Positions 31,769 to 41,194 are shown, counted from the stretch's first letter. The stretch: 64,000 bases of DNA from UBA3006 sp036746695 (GCA_036746695.1 DAIODP010000001.1:1178001-1242000), one strand, 5' to 3'. Program-made: numbers and translations. Notes: generated by a model from the letters alone, not told the origin.

Positions 31769-32881
31769 ATGAAGACGAAGGCAGCGGTGTTGTGGGAATT
31801 GAATGCACCATGGTCGGTTGAGGAAATTGAACTTGATGCGCCGGGCCCGAACGAAGTGTTGGTCAAACTTGCCGCCTCCGGCATGTGCCACTCGGACGAG
31901 CACTTGGTGACGGGAGATTTGCCGTTTGAGTTGCCAATCATTGGTGGCCACGAAGGCGCAGGAGTCGTGCAACAAGTTGGATCCAATGTCAGCTGGTTGG
32001 CGCCGGGCGATCACGTTGTATTCGGGTTCATTCCTTCATGTGGTCGATGCGTCAGTTGCTCGACAGGACATCAGAACCTGTGCGACCTTGGTGCGTACAT
32101 GGCGACAGGCAAACAGATTGGTGACCAGACTTCGCGTCACCATAAAGATGGCAAGGATCTAGGCATTATGTGCTTGCTCGGCACCTTCGCCGAACACACG
32201 GTTGTACACGAGGCCAGCTGCATCAAGATTGAAAAAGATGTTCCACTTGATCGGGCTTGCTTGCTCGGTTGCGGCGTGGTCACTGGTTGGGGCTCGAGTG
32301 TTTATGCAGCCGAGGTTGCACCAGGCGACACGGTTGTCGTAGTTGGTGTTGGCGGCATCGGAGCAAACGCAATTCAAGGCGCCCGCATTGCTGGAGCAAA
32401 GCGAATTGTTGCAATCGATCCAATCGAGTTCAAGCGCGAAAAGGCAATGGAGTTTGGTGCAACACACACTGCCAACTCGATGGCCGAAGCCTTGCCACTA
32501 CTTCAGGAAATCACTTGGGGCACAATGGCCAACAAAGTGATCATGACCATGGGTGTCGGCAACGGGGCATTGATTGGTGAGGCGATGGCGCTTACCGCAA
32601 AGCGTGGTCGCGTTGTGGTCACCAACATTCACCCCGCAATGGAGTACGGCGCATCAATGAGCCTGCTCGATCTCACACTGATGGAAAAACAATTGGTTGG
32701 ATCGTTGTTCGGTTCTGGTAACCCACGCTCGGACATTCCGAAGTTGCTCGGCTTGTACCGCGAAGGCCAACTTGATTTGGACGGATTGGTAACGCAGGAG
32801 TATTCGTTGAATGACATCAACGAGGGGTACCGCGCGATGCGCGACGGAGAAAATATCCGTGGCGTCATCAAATATGGCTGA
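31769..32881 (+). CDS. NDMA-dependent (mycofactocin-associated) alcohol dehydrogenase
   Basis: A 370-residue zinc-dependent medium-chain dehydrogenase. Catalytic zinc ligands are in ASGMCHSDEHLVTGD and IGGHEGAGVVQQVG; the structural zinc cysteines are CGRCVSCSTGHQNLCD; the NAD-binding loop is VVVVGVGGIGANAIQGARIA. It matches the Rxyl_3153-type family whose NADH stays tightly bound and is re-oxidised by an external acceptor: N,N-dimethyl-4-nitrosoaniline in vitro, mycofactocin in vivo. Its placement divergent from mftA supports that link. The ATG at 31769 follows GAGGGGG. Its last 8 bases overlap the moxR gene. Confidence 0.92.
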   Translation: MKTKAAVLWELNAPWSVEEIELDAPGPNEVLVKLAASGMCHSDEHLVTGDLPFELPIIGGHEGAGVVQQVGSNVSWLAPGDHVVFGFIPSCGRCVSCSTGHQNLCDLGAYMATGKQIGDQTSRHHKDGKDLGIMCLLGTFAEHTVVHEASCIKIEKDVPLDRACLLGCGVVTGWGSSVYAAEVAPGDTVVVVGVGGIGANAIQGARIAGAKRIVAIDPIEFKREKAMEFGATHTANSMAEALPLLQEITWGTMANKVIMTMGVGNGALIGEAMALTAKRGRVVVTNIHPAMEYGASMSLLDLTLMEKQLVGSLFGSGNPRSDIPKLLGLYREGQLDLDGLVTQEYSLNDINEGYRAMRDGENIRGVIKYG

Positions 32882-33824
32882 TCTTCGCCCTACAAGCGAG
32901 ATATTGCGTTCAATCGGCAACGATGTAGTCGGTCGCAAACGCGAACGGGAGTTGTTGGTGGCCGCGCTTATCGCGGGCCGCCACATCTTGCTCGAAGGCC
33001 CTCCTGGAACGGGCAAGTCAACGCTGTTGCGCAGCATGGCTGGCGCGATGGGCATGGGTTTCGCATTTGTCGAGGGCAACGCAGAACTGACACCAGCTCG
33101 TTTGGTCGGACATTTTGATCCTGCTCGCGTAATGGTTGATGGCTATCAACCATCAGTGTTTGTGGATGGGCCGCTCGTCACCGCCTTGCGCGAGGGATCA
33201 CTTCTTTATGTTGAAGAGATCAATCGCATTCCCGAAGAAACACTGAACGTGTTAATCACCGTAATGAGTGAAGGCAACATCACAGTTCCGCGACTTGGGG
33301 TTGTTGAAAGCGCCCCCGGCTTCCGGTTGGTTGCGGCAATGAACCCATTCGACGCTGTTGGCACCGCACGCATTTCAAGTGCGGTGTACGACAGAGTGTG
33401 TCGTATTGCGATGACGTATCAGTCTTCGGAAGAGGAAACGGCAATCGTCTCTCGTCATCTTCTTGCAGCCAATGCGGGTGAGATGCCCAACGAGGAATGG
33501 GTTGGAAAAATTGTTGAGGTAGTGAGGCGCACAAGGAGTCATGCCGACTTGCGTTTCGGTTCATCCATTCGTGGTGCAATCGACGCCGCGCTAGTTGCCG
33601 CCAGCCTTTCGCAAGTTCGCGGTGCGCCAATCACCACCCCGAGCATTGGCGTAGACAGCGCCCTTGTCGCGCTCACCGGCCGCGTTCGTGTGCGCGAGGG
33701 CAGCGTGCGAAGCGCAGAAGAGATCGTTGTTGAGATTTGGGGCGATGTGTTTGGCCGCGTGGAAGGTGAACGCGACTCGGGAAAAGCTGGCGCCCCGACT
33801 GGGGCAACCAACTCCCACTCGTAA
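32874..33824 (+). CDS. MoxR-family AAA+ ATPase
   Basis: A 316-residue AAA_3/MoxR ATPase. Walker A is LLEGPPGTGKSTLLRSMAG, Walker B is LLYVEEINRIPEETLNVL, and sensor/arginine-finger regions include RLVAAMNPFDAVGTARIS. MoxR ATPases act as chaperones that activate or insert cofactors into partner complexes, usually with VWA proteins encoded alongside. The ATG at 32874 overlaps the alcohol dehydrogenase stop by 8 bases, so the dehydrogenase, MoxR and the following VWA protein form a coupled unit and may work together on enzyme maturation. Confidence 0.93.
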   Translation: MADLRPTSEILRSIGNDVVGRKRERELLVAALIAGRHILLEGPPGTGKSTLLRSMAGAMGMGFAFVEGNAELTPARLVGHFDPARVMVDGYQPSVFVDGPLVTALREGSLLYVEEINRIPEETLNVLITVMSEGNITVPRLGVVESAPGFRLVAAMNPFDAVGTARISSAVYDRVCRIAMTYQSSEEETAIVSRHLLAANAGEMPNEEWVGKIVEVVRRTRSHADLRFGSSIRGAIDAALVAASLSQVRGAPITTPSIGVDSALVALTGRVRVREGSVRSAEEIVVEIWGDVFGRVEGERDSGKAGAPTGATNSHS

Positions 33825-33928
33825 AAGAGGGAGCGCGAGCCGAACAGGCCGCGCAGGAAGCAGACAAGAAATCTGTTTCTCGACAAGACCTCGCAAAGCA
33901 CGGCGGCTTTGAACAAATTTCGCCCGAG

Positions 33929-34738
33929 GTGGGGCAACTAGACGAAGCAGCTTTTGACGAAGCCATGCAAAACTCACCCGACGAAACGCTTTCCATGCTT
34001 GCTGATCTCACTGCTGCAACCGACCCAGCGCTTCGCAACTTGGCCCGTCAGCTTGCGGGAAGAATCATGATTGAGCTGGCGCGAACAGGGGCAAAGACTC
34101 CACGCGGCGTGGGCAAGATGGCGCTGCGCAGATTTCAACCAGATGCTGGCGACATTGATATCGATGCAAGCCTGGACGCGCTGAATGAACTTCGAACGCT
34201 TGGGTCTTTCGATGCCGATGAACTGCGAGTGAGGGGTTGGATTAAACCCGGCACAGCAATCAGCGTGGTCGTGGATCGAAGCGGGTCGATGGGCGGTAAA
34301 CCGTTAGCGACTTCTGCAATGGCTGCGGCGGCAGTTGCGGCACGCGAGCCAAATGACTACAGCGTGCTTGTCTTCGGCAACGACGTTGTTGTTGCTAAAT
34401 CTCAGAACACACACAGGTCGAGCGATGACGTGGTGAACACGGTGCTTTCATTGCGCGGCTTCGGCACTACGGATCTTGTACAGGCGCTACAAACTGCACA
34501 TCAACAATTGCAACGAAGCAGGGCATCACGACGGATCACGGTTCTGCTTTCAGATTGTCGGGCAACCGTGGAGGGCGACGCTGTTGCGGCGGCAATGTCA
34601 TTGGACGAATTGGTGGTGATTGCGCCATTCAATGATGACGCCGAGGCAAAAACCTTTGCCGAAGCGGTTGGTGCGCGGTTTACAACAGTCAGTGGGCCGA
34701 GCGATGTGCCGGACGCTTTAGCGCGAGTGCTCGACTAA
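33929..34738 (+). CDS. VWA domain protein, MoxR partner (start uncertain)
   Basis: From the GTG at 33929 this encodes 269 residues: an N-terminal helical part and a C-terminal von Willebrand factor A domain with the MIDAS motif SVVVDRSGSMGGKPL (D-x-S-x-S) and FGTTDLVQALQTAH with the conserved Thr/Asp. The reading frame, however, stays open upstream to 33770 with protein-like sequence (TRLGKSWRPDWGNQLPLVKE, then a charged helix), but has no ATG, GTG or TTG there; only ACG directly after a TGA. The true N terminus may therefore be non-canonical or affected by a one-base change. It follows moxR and shares a CTAA stop overlap with the convergent LCP gene. Confidence 0.8.
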   Translation: MGQLDEAAFDEAMQNSPDETLSMLADLTAATDPALRNLARQLAGRIMIELARTGAKTPRGVGKMALRRFQPDAGDIDIDASLDALNELRTLGSFDADELRVRGWIKPGTAISVVVDRSGSMGGKPLATSAMAAAAVAAREPNDYSVLVFGNDVVVAKSQNTHRSSDDVVNTVLSLRGFGTTDLVQALQTAHQQLQRSRASRRITVLLSDCRATVEGDAVAAAMSLDELVVIAPFNDDAEAKTFAEAVGARFTTVSGPSDVPDALARVLD

Positions 34739-35985
34739 CGACAGTTGGGGTCGTTCGGTGGAACGATGCCGAGCGTGTTTTGCTCTGGTGCAACAACAGG
34801 GATTGTGGTTGGTGGTGCACTAGCGATGGTGCGGTTTGCAACAGCAACGGTTGCAATGATGGTCTGCATTGCGGTGATGCTCTCGGACGACGTTGGTTCG
34901 TCGTACGCAACTCCTGTTGCTGCAAACCCGGCCTTGCCCTGAAACAATGCAAGCACTTGGCGCATCGTTTCGTTCTGAATCTTTGGCACGAGCACAGCCT
35001 GGTCGCCGATCATTTGCCCAAGCGCTTCAATGGTGTATGTAGCAATCTTGTTGGTATTGATATTGCGCATTGCTTGTGCAAGCTGCAGCATTGTTATTGG
35101 CGAAAGGGCATCGTCGGTGATGACGTTTTTCAGCGCTGCATTGAGTAATTCGTTGGCTACACGTGGGCTCGACGAACCTTTGTCGAGGGCGCGCTGCATG
35201 GCGCGACGGATAAAGTCTTGCTGACGACTGATTCGGCCCAAGTCGCTTGTGCCGTCCTTAATCCATTCATTCTTGGCAGGGTCAAAATATGAATATCCAG
35301 ACCGAGAGCGAACGTAAGCAAGCGCATGATCGCCCGTAAATGTGAAGCAACTTGCACTTGGGACGTAGAGCCCAGTTTTTTTGTCGCGAGTTTCATATGA
35401 AAAGGGAACGCTGACTCCGCCAACGGCATCCACTATTTCCTTGAATGCACAGAAATCGATATTGACGTAGTGATCGACCGCGATACCAAAATTTTCATAG
35501 ATGGTGTCGACAAGTCTGTTTGGGTTCTTGCGCTCGAATGCGGTGTTAATTCGGTTAGATCGTGTGGTGCCAGCAATTTTCACCCAAAGGTCTCGCGGAA
35601 ATGAAAGAAACGCTGCCTGATTGTCTTTCGGGCTGACACGGATGATCATGATCGTGTCGCTGCGTTCGCCAAAACTGTTGCGATCGCCGAATGCACCTGC
35701 ATAAGGGGAATCCGGGTCGACACAATTGCCGTTATCGGAACCCGTGAGAAGGAAGTTTTTGGCCTCTAAGTCGCCCTCGGTCAAGTTCCATTCGTCGGAC
35801 GGTTCGATGTTGGCTCCATCGACGGGTGTGGCGTTCTCGTTTCGGTCTAGCGTGACAACTTGTCGTGCACCGAGGCGCTGGCCGGCCCACATCAGGCCGC
35901 TACCTGCAACCAATAAACCCACGACCACAACGATGTTGAGGGTGAGAACGGCGTAATGCGTGCGGGGGCGTTTGTATTTACTCAT
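34735..35985 (-). CDS. LytR-CpsA-Psr family cell wall ligase
   Basis: A 416-residue membrane-anchored LCP protein: a basic start (MSKYKRPRTHYAV), one transmembrane helix around residues 12-34, then an extracytoplasmic LCP domain. Key pieces are RSDTIMIIRVSPKDNQAAFL, LSFPRDLWVKI, RSNRINTAFE, ALAYVRSRSGYSYFDPAKNE and LGRISRQQDFIRRAMQ. LCP enzymes attach undecaprenyl-linked glycopolymers to peptidoglycan. The tail is Pro/Thr-rich. The ATG at 35985 is chosen because an upstream in-frame start at 36069 would overlap valS. It is 28 bases from valS on the same strand. Confidence 0.91.
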   Translation of the reverse strand: MSKYKRPRTHYAVLTLNIVVVVGLLVAGSGLMWAGQRLGARQVVTLDRNENATPVDGANIEPSDEWNLTEGDLEAKNFLLTGSDNGNCVDPDSPYAGAFGDRNSFGERSDTIMIIRVSPKDNQAAFLSFPRDLWVKIAGTTRSNRINTAFERKNPNRLVDTIYENFGIAVDHYVNIDFCAFKEIVDAVGGVSVPFSYETRDKKTGLYVPSASCFTFTGDHALAYVRSRSGYSYFDPAKNEWIKDGTSDLGRISRQQDFIRRAMQRALDKGSSSPRVANELLNAALKNVITDDALSPITMLQLAQAMRNINTNKIATYTIEALGQMIGDQAVLVPKIQNETMRQVLALFQGKAGFAATGVAYDEPTSSESITAMQTIIATVAVANRTIASAPPTTIPVVAPEQNTLGIVPPNDPNCR

Positions 35986-36013
35986 CACTACAACTGATCG
36001 TAGTGCGCGAAAG

Positions 36014-38584
36014 TCAGTTGGTATCGGTGATCGGCGCCAACCGTGCAATGGTGGCAATGTATTCGACATCGTGTGACGAAAACTCGACTACTTGCGCAAC
36101 TCCGGCATTTGTCACATCGGTAAGTGTCAATTTCAACAGTGCAATCTGCTCGGTGGTTGCAGAGACGGACACAAGCTCGACTACCGATTTTTGTGTAACT
36201 TTCGCTTCGGTTTTGGTACGACGAATAGCCGAAATGACAGTGCATGTTGCGTCGAGTAACTGATCAAAGTTGTCGGTTAGCGCACAACCAGACAGCACAT
36301 CGTTTGTTGTTGGCCATGAAGATTGATGGATGCTTCCGTCTTGCCACCATCCCCACACCTCTTCGGTTGCAAACGGAATGTGCGGTGCAAATAGTCGTTG
36401 CATTGCGCTGAGCGCACGTTGCAGCGCAACACGCGCGGACATTGCAAATTCATCGGCGTCGTATGCGCGAGTCTTTACCAACTCCAAATAGTCGTCGCAG
36501 AACCACCAAAAGAATGCCTCGGTGCGCTCAAGCGCCCGTGCGTAGTCGTAACTTTCAAAACCTGTTGTTGCTTCGTTAATCACGTCGTTCAGTCGCTGCA
36601 GCATCGCAATATCAATTGGTTGGGTTGGCACTGCTCCCTCGGTAACAGGACCAGCGCCAAGAACGAACTTTGTTGCATTCAGCAATTTGGTTGCAAGTTT
36701 GCGACCGACCTTCATTTGATCTTCGCTAAATGCGGTGTCGACGCCTGGCCTTGCGCTTGCCGCCCAGTATCGAACGGCATCACTTCCATATTGCTCGAAC
36801 AAGTCGATCGGGGTAACAACATTGCCTTTGGACTTCGACATCTTTTTGCGATCTGGGTCAAGAATCCATCCCGACAGCGCGGCATTGGACCATGGGGCAA
36901 CTTGGTGCTCGAAGTGTGAACGAACAGTGGTGGCAAACAGCCATGTGCGAATGATGTCGTGTGCTTGCGGGCGCACATCCATTGGGAAAATATTGTTGAA
37001 CAATCCGGGGTTGTTGAGCCAGAGCCCAGCAATTTGCGGCGTGAGCGACGAGGTGGCCCAAGTATCCATCACGTCGGGTTCGCCTACGAATCCGCCAGCA
37101 ACACCGCGCTGCGATTCGGTGAACCCGTCGGGAACGTCGGTGCTTGGATCGATGGGCAGGATTGCTTCACTGGGCACAAGCGGCTGGTTGTAGTCGGGTT
37201 CGCCCGAAGCGTTCAGTCGATACCACAGCGGAATTGGCACACCGAAATATCGTTGGCGGCTCACAAGCCAGTCACCGTTCAATCCACCAACCCAATTGGT
37301 GTAGCGGTGTTGCATGAAGTCTGGATGCCATTCCAGTTCGTTTCCTCGTTGCAACAATGCTGCGCGCAATGTTTCGTCGCGTCCACCGTTGCGGATGTAC
37401 CACTGCCGGCTGGTAACAATTTCAAGCGGTCGGTCGCCCTTTTCAAAAAACTTGACTGGGTGCATGATCGCGCGTGGCTCGCCGCGAAGATCGCCTGAAG
37501 TTTTGAGCATCTCAACAATCGCAACTTGTGCTTGCTTCACAGTTTTTCCAGCAAGTTCGGCGTACCGCTGCTTGCCAGTATCACTCGTGATGCCGTCCGG
37601 TGCATCAACAAGTATTCGACCGTCACGGCCAATGATGGGCTGGGTAGGCAAATGCAGTTCGCGCCACCAAATGACGTCGGTTAAATCGCCGAAGGTGCAA
37701 ATCATTGCAACGCCGGTGCCTTTGTCGATTTGAGCAAGCTCGTGAGCAACAACCGGAACCTCAACACCGAACAATGGCGATCGAACTGTCTTGCCAAACA
37801 TGGGCTTGTATCGCTCGTCATCTGGGTGCGCGACGAGCGCAACACACGCGGGAATTAGCTCTGGGCGAGTGGTTGCAATGATGATGTCGCCACTGCCGTC
37901 GGACTTTGCAAATGCAATGTCATGAAAAGCGCCAGGACGCTCGCGGTCTTCCAACTCGGCTTGGGCAACCGCAGTGCCGAAATCAACATCCCACAACGAA
38001 GGTGCCTCTTGCGCGTAGGCCTCATTGCGCGACAAGTTGCGCAAGAACGCCGCCTGGCTTGTGCGGCGAGCGTGATCGCTGATGGTTGTGTACAACAGCG
38101 ACCAGTCGACCGATAATCCTAGGCGCCGGAACAGATCTTCAAAGACTTTTTCATCTTGATGCGTGAGTTCAACACACAACGCGATGAAGTTTGGTCGTGA
38201 GATTGCAACAGCGCGATGATCCTTTGGCACGTCACCACGAAATGGGGGAGTGAAGTTGGGGTCGTAGGCAACGTTTGGGTCGCATGAGACGCCGAAGAAG
38301 TTCTGTACTCGACGTTCGGTTGGCAGCCCGTTGTCGTCCCAGCCCATCGGATAAAACACTTGCTTGCCGCGCATGCGCCAAAAACGAGCAACCGTGTCGG
38401 TGTGGGTGTAGCTAAATACGTGCCCCATGTGCAGCGAGCCGCTGACGGTGGGTGGGGGCGTATCGATTGCAAATACATCGGCCCGTTTGGCGCTGCGGTT
38501 AAACGTGTAGGTGCCTTCGGCTTCCCACCGCGCAATTAGTTTGGCTTCAAGATTTTCGAGGGTGGGTTTTTCAGGCACATTCAT
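36014..38584 (-). CDS. valS: Valyl-tRNA synthetase
   Basis: An 856-residue class I synthetase that charges tRNA-Val. The HIGH-type motif is PPTVSGSLHMGHVFSYTHTD, the editing domain includes IATTRPELIPACVALVAHPD, and the KMSKS loop is DRKKMSKSKGNVVTPIDLFE. The anticodon-binding domain follows, but the long coiled-coil C-terminal arm of many bacterial ValRS enzymes appears shortened (the end reads TVISAIRRTKTEAKVTQKSV and a short tail). It is divergent from cysS with 58 bases between the start codons. Confidence 0.96.
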   Translation of the reverse strand: MNVPEKPTLENLEAKLIARWEAEGTYTFNRSAKRADVFAIDTPPPTVSGSLHMGHVFSYTHTDTVARFWRMRGKQVFYPMGWDDNGLPTERRVQNFFGVSCDPNVAYDPNFTPPFRGDVPKDHRAVAISRPNFIALCVELTHQDEKVFEDLFRRLGLSVDWSLLYTTISDHARRTSQAAFLRNLSRNEAYAQEAPSLWDVDFGTAVAQAELEDRERPGAFHDIAFAKSDGSGDIIIATTRPELIPACVALVAHPDDERYKPMFGKTVRSPLFGVEVPVVAHELAQIDKGTGVAMICTFGDLTDVIWWRELHLPTQPIIGRDGRILVDAPDGITSDTGKQRYAELAGKTVKQAQVAIVEMLKTSGDLRGEPRAIMHPVKFFEKGDRPLEIVTSRQWYIRNGGRDETLRAALLQRGNELEWHPDFMQHRYTNWVGGLNGDWLVSRQRYFGVPIPLWYRLNASGEPDYNQPLVPSEAILPIDPSTDVPDGFTESQRGVAGGFVGEPDVMDTWATSSLTPQIAGLWLNNPGLFNNIFPMDVRPQAHDIIRTWLFATTVRSHFEHQVAPWSNAALSGWILDPDRKKMSKSKGNVVTPIDLFEQYGSDAVRYWAASARPGVDTAFSEDQMKVGRKLATKLLNATKFVLGAGPVTEGAVPTQPIDIAMLQRLNDVINEATTGFESYDYARALERTEAFFWWFCDDYLELVKTRAYDADEFAMSARVALQRALSAMQRLFAPHIPFATEEVWGWWQDGSIHQSSWPTTNDVLSGCALTDNFDQLLDATCTVISAIRRTKTEAKVTQKSVVELVSVSATTEQIALLKLTLTDVTNAGVAQVVEFSSHDVEYIATIARLAPITDTN

Positions 38585-38642
38585 CGCGTCATTACTGTAT
38601 TGGCGCGCAACTGGGCTTGACGCGCAACGCCGCCTCTAGGCT

Positions 38643-40016
38643 GTGGTCGTGCTGCATTTGTACGACACCGTTACGCGCGAAGTGCGCGAATTGCAGATGC
38701 GCCAGCAGGGCAAATTGGACATCTACCTGTGCGGCCCAACCGTGTACGGCCCCCCGCACCTCGGCCACGGCCGGGCCACCTTGGTCTACGACATTCTGCG
38801 TAGATATATGGAATGGAGCGGTGTCTCGGTGCGTCTCGTCTCCAACATCACCGATATCGACGACAAAATCATCGATCGGGCGAACCGTGAGAATCGACCC
38901 TGGAACGAAATCACACACAAGTGCGAGACGGTCTGGTTCGACGCCATGGCCGCTCTTGGGGTGCTTCGACCAACAGACGTCCCTCACGCCACCGAATATG
39001 TAGAGCAAATGGTGGCAATGATTAGCGAATTGATGTCGCGCAATGCGGCGTACACCACAGACGACGGCGTGTATTTAGATGTCAAGTCGGTGCCGGATTA
39101 TGGCTTGCTTGCCCATCAAAGCCTCGACGACATGCTCTCTGGAGGTGGCGACCGCGAAGTGTTGGGCGCCGCGCAAAAACGCAGCGCTGCGGACTTTGCG
39201 CTCTGGAAGTTCTCGAAGCCCGGCGAGCCAAGTTGGCCATCGCCGTGGGGCGAGGGCAGGCCGGGTTGGCACAGCGAATGCGTGGTGATGAGCCTTGAGT
39301 TGTTGGGAGAGGGTTTCGACTTGCACTGCGGCGGCGCCGACTTGCGCTTTCCTCACCATGAAAACGAACGAGCACAGGCTGTTGCTTTAGGAAAACAGTT
39401 TGCTCGTCACTGGATGCACAACGGGTTTGTTGTCGATACCGAGGGCGAGAAAATGTCCAAGAGTTTGGGCAACGTTGCCAACTTGCTCGACTTGGTGCAG
39501 CACTACGACCCGCGCGCATATCGCATGTTGCTCCTGCAAACCCACTATCGCTCGCCGGTAAAAGTTGGTCAAGACAATATTGACGCATCGGTGAATGCGC
39601 TTGCTGGCCTGGATGGTTTTGCCGACCGCATGTCGAAGGCTTCATTACCGATTTCAGAACCCGACGCCGAAACGATCGCGCGCTTTCGTGAAGTGATGGA
39701 CAACGACCTCGATACGCCTGGTGCAATGGCTCATATTTTTGACGCGGTGCGCCGCTCTAATATTGCAATTGATGAGGGCAACGGTGGCCAAGCAGCTGCA
39801 ATGTCACTCGCCGTGTTGCAGATGTGTTCCGCACTTGGATTAGAGCTGCGCGCCGCAGCAGAGGTGGATGCGGCAACAATGCAGCGAGCATCCGACTTGG
39901 ATGCAGCACGTGCCGCGAAAGACTTTGCAACTGCCGATGCCATACGTAACGAATTGCAAGCCGAAGGTTTTGTCGTTGAGTCAACCAAAGATGGCACGCG
40001 CGTTCGCCGCGCGTAG
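38643..40016 (+). CDS. cysS: Cysteinyl-tRNA synthetase
   Basis: A 457-residue class I synthetase. Landmarks: YLCGPTVYGPPHLGHGRATL (zinc Cys and HIGH-like motif), ITDIDDKIIDRA, GWHSECVVMSLELLG and LHCGGADLRFPHHENERAQA (zinc-binding residues) and GEKMSKSLGNVANLLDLV (KMSKS). A C-terminal helical and DALR-like region ends in GTRVRRA. These favour CysS rather than the mycothiol ligase MshC, which is shorter. Start is GTG at 38643 or a GTG two codons later. It precedes the MFS gene by 17 bases. Confidence 0.95.
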   Translation: MVVLHLYDTVTREVRELQMRQQGKLDIYLCGPTVYGPPHLGHGRATLVYDILRRYMEWSGVSVRLVSNITDIDDKIIDRANRENRPWNEITHKCETVWFDAMAALGVLRPTDVPHATEYVEQMVAMISELMSRNAAYTTDDGVYLDVKSVPDYGLLAHQSLDDMLSGGGDREVLGAAQKRSAADFALWKFSKPGEPSWPSPWGEGRPGWHSECVVMSLELLGEGFDLHCGGADLRFPHHENERAQAVALGKQFARHWMHNGFVVDTEGEKMSKSLGNVANLLDLVQHYDPRAYRMLLLQTHYRSPVKVGQDNIDASVNALAGLDGFADRMSKASLPISEPDAETIARFREVMDNDLDTPGAMAHIFDAVRRSNIAIDEGNGGQAAAMSLAVLQMCSALGLELRAAAEVDAATMQRASDLDAARAAKDFATADAIRNELQAEGFVVESTKDGTRVRRA

Positions 40017-40033
40017 TTTTTGACGACACACTC

Positions 40034-41194
40034 ATGAATACAGCGACCACTACACGCGAACCACTCCCGCGCGGGTTCTGGGTTATTTGGTCCACTGTCG
40101 CACTCGACATGATTGGTTTTGGCATTGTCGCGCCAATTCTTGGTCGCTACGCCGATCGTTTCGGTGCATCAGGTTTTCAAGTTGGTTTGCTCTTTGCTTC
40201 GTTTTCATTATCACAGATGATTTTTGCGCCAATACTTGGTCGCTGGTCCGACCGAGTTGGCCGCAAGCCAGTCATCGTTATTTCACTGCTTGGCACTGCG
40301 CTCGGAAGCTTCATCACTGGCGCTGCAGGCGCACTGTGGGTGTTGTTCGCCGGCCGACTGATTGATGGTGCTTCGGGCGCAAGTGTCTCTGTTGCGCAAA
40401 GTGCCATCACCGATATCGCAAGTAAGGAGCAACGCGCTCGCATGCTGGGCCTCTTAGGAATGGCCTTCGGTATTGGTTTTGTCTTTGGCCCAGCAATTGG
40501 TGGCCTTGCCGCATTGGGTGGCCCGCACATTCCGTTCTATGTTGCAGGAACTCTTGCGCTCATCAATGCGGTGGCTGCAATGATTCGTCTGCAAGAAACA
40601 CGTGTACCGAATAGATCAGCCCAAACCGCTCGCGTTCATGTGCCCTTCCGCAAGCGTCGATACGGCGCGCTTGCAGGCGTTGGATTTTTCTCGATGCTGG
40701 CATTCTCTGGGTTTGAGGCAACGTTCTCATTGTTCGGCGGTGCACGCTTCAATCTCACCGAGGCATCGACCGCGGTTGTCTTTTTGGGTGTCGGTGTCGT
40801 GATGTCGGCTGTGCAGGGTTCGCTCATTGGTCCGCTCACCAGTCGCTTTGGCTCGCTGCAGTTATTGCGCAACGGTTTAGTGCTTGTTTCTATCGGACTG
40901 TTGTTTTTGGGGGCCGCAGTTATTTGGCCAACGATGATCGTTGCGCTGTTGTTTATGGTGGTTGGCGCCGGCATTTCAAACCCATCACTTACTGCACTCG
41001 TTGCCGATTCGGCACACGAAGATCGTCGGGGAGAGGCGCTCGGAATTCAGCAGTCGGCATCGGCGCTTGCGCGAGTTATTGGCCCGCCACTTGCCGGCCT
41101 TGCATTTGACCACGTCGGTATCGGAGCACCGTTTACTTTCGGCGCACTCATTTATGTTCTTGCAATCGGCATTGCCTTTCGCAAACTGAAATGA
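40034..41194 (+). CDS. Major facilitator superfamily exporter (TetA-like)
   Basis: A 386-residue protein with twelve hydrophobic segments. The first helix reads ALDMIGFGIVAPILGRYADR; the loop 2-3 motif is LGRWSDRVGRKPVIV (MFS motif A), and helix 5 carries GMAFGIGFVFGPAIGG (antiporter motif C). Together these indicate a drug:H+ antiporter-1 type exporter, such as tetracycline/multidrug efflux. Its substrate is not predictable. It overlaps the following acyltransferase gene by four bases (ATGA), so one could export a compound that the other modifies; that is inference. Confidence 0.88.
   Translation: MNTATTTREPLPRGFWVIWSTVALDMIGFGIVAPILGRYADRFGASGFQVGLLFASFSLSQMIFAPILGRWSDRVGRKPVIVISLLGTALGSFITGAAGALWVLFAGRLIDGASGASVSVAQSAITDIASKEQRARMLGLLGMAFGIGFVFGPAIGGLAALGGPHIPFYVAGTLALINAVAAMIRLQETRVPNRSAQTARVHVPFRKRRYGALAGVGFFSMLAFSGFEATFSLFGGARFNLTEASTAVVFLGVGVVMSAVQGSLIGPLTSRFGSLQLLRNGLVLVSIGLLFLGAAVIWPTMIVALLFMVVGAGISNPSLTALVADSAHEDRRGEALGIQQSASALARVIGPPLAGLAFDHVGIGAPFTFGALIYVLAIGIAFRKLK

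Noticed and set aside
33664..33912. A third frame bridging moxR and the VWA gene
   Set aside because: Arg-rich translation without recognisable motif; the VWA frame itself has the more protein-like sequence in this interval.
38643..40016. Mycothiol ligase MshC instead of CysS
   Set aside because: Length of 457 residues with a full C-terminal anticodon-binding region and the KMSKSLGN loop fits CysS; MshC is about 410 residues and lacks the complete C-terminal part.
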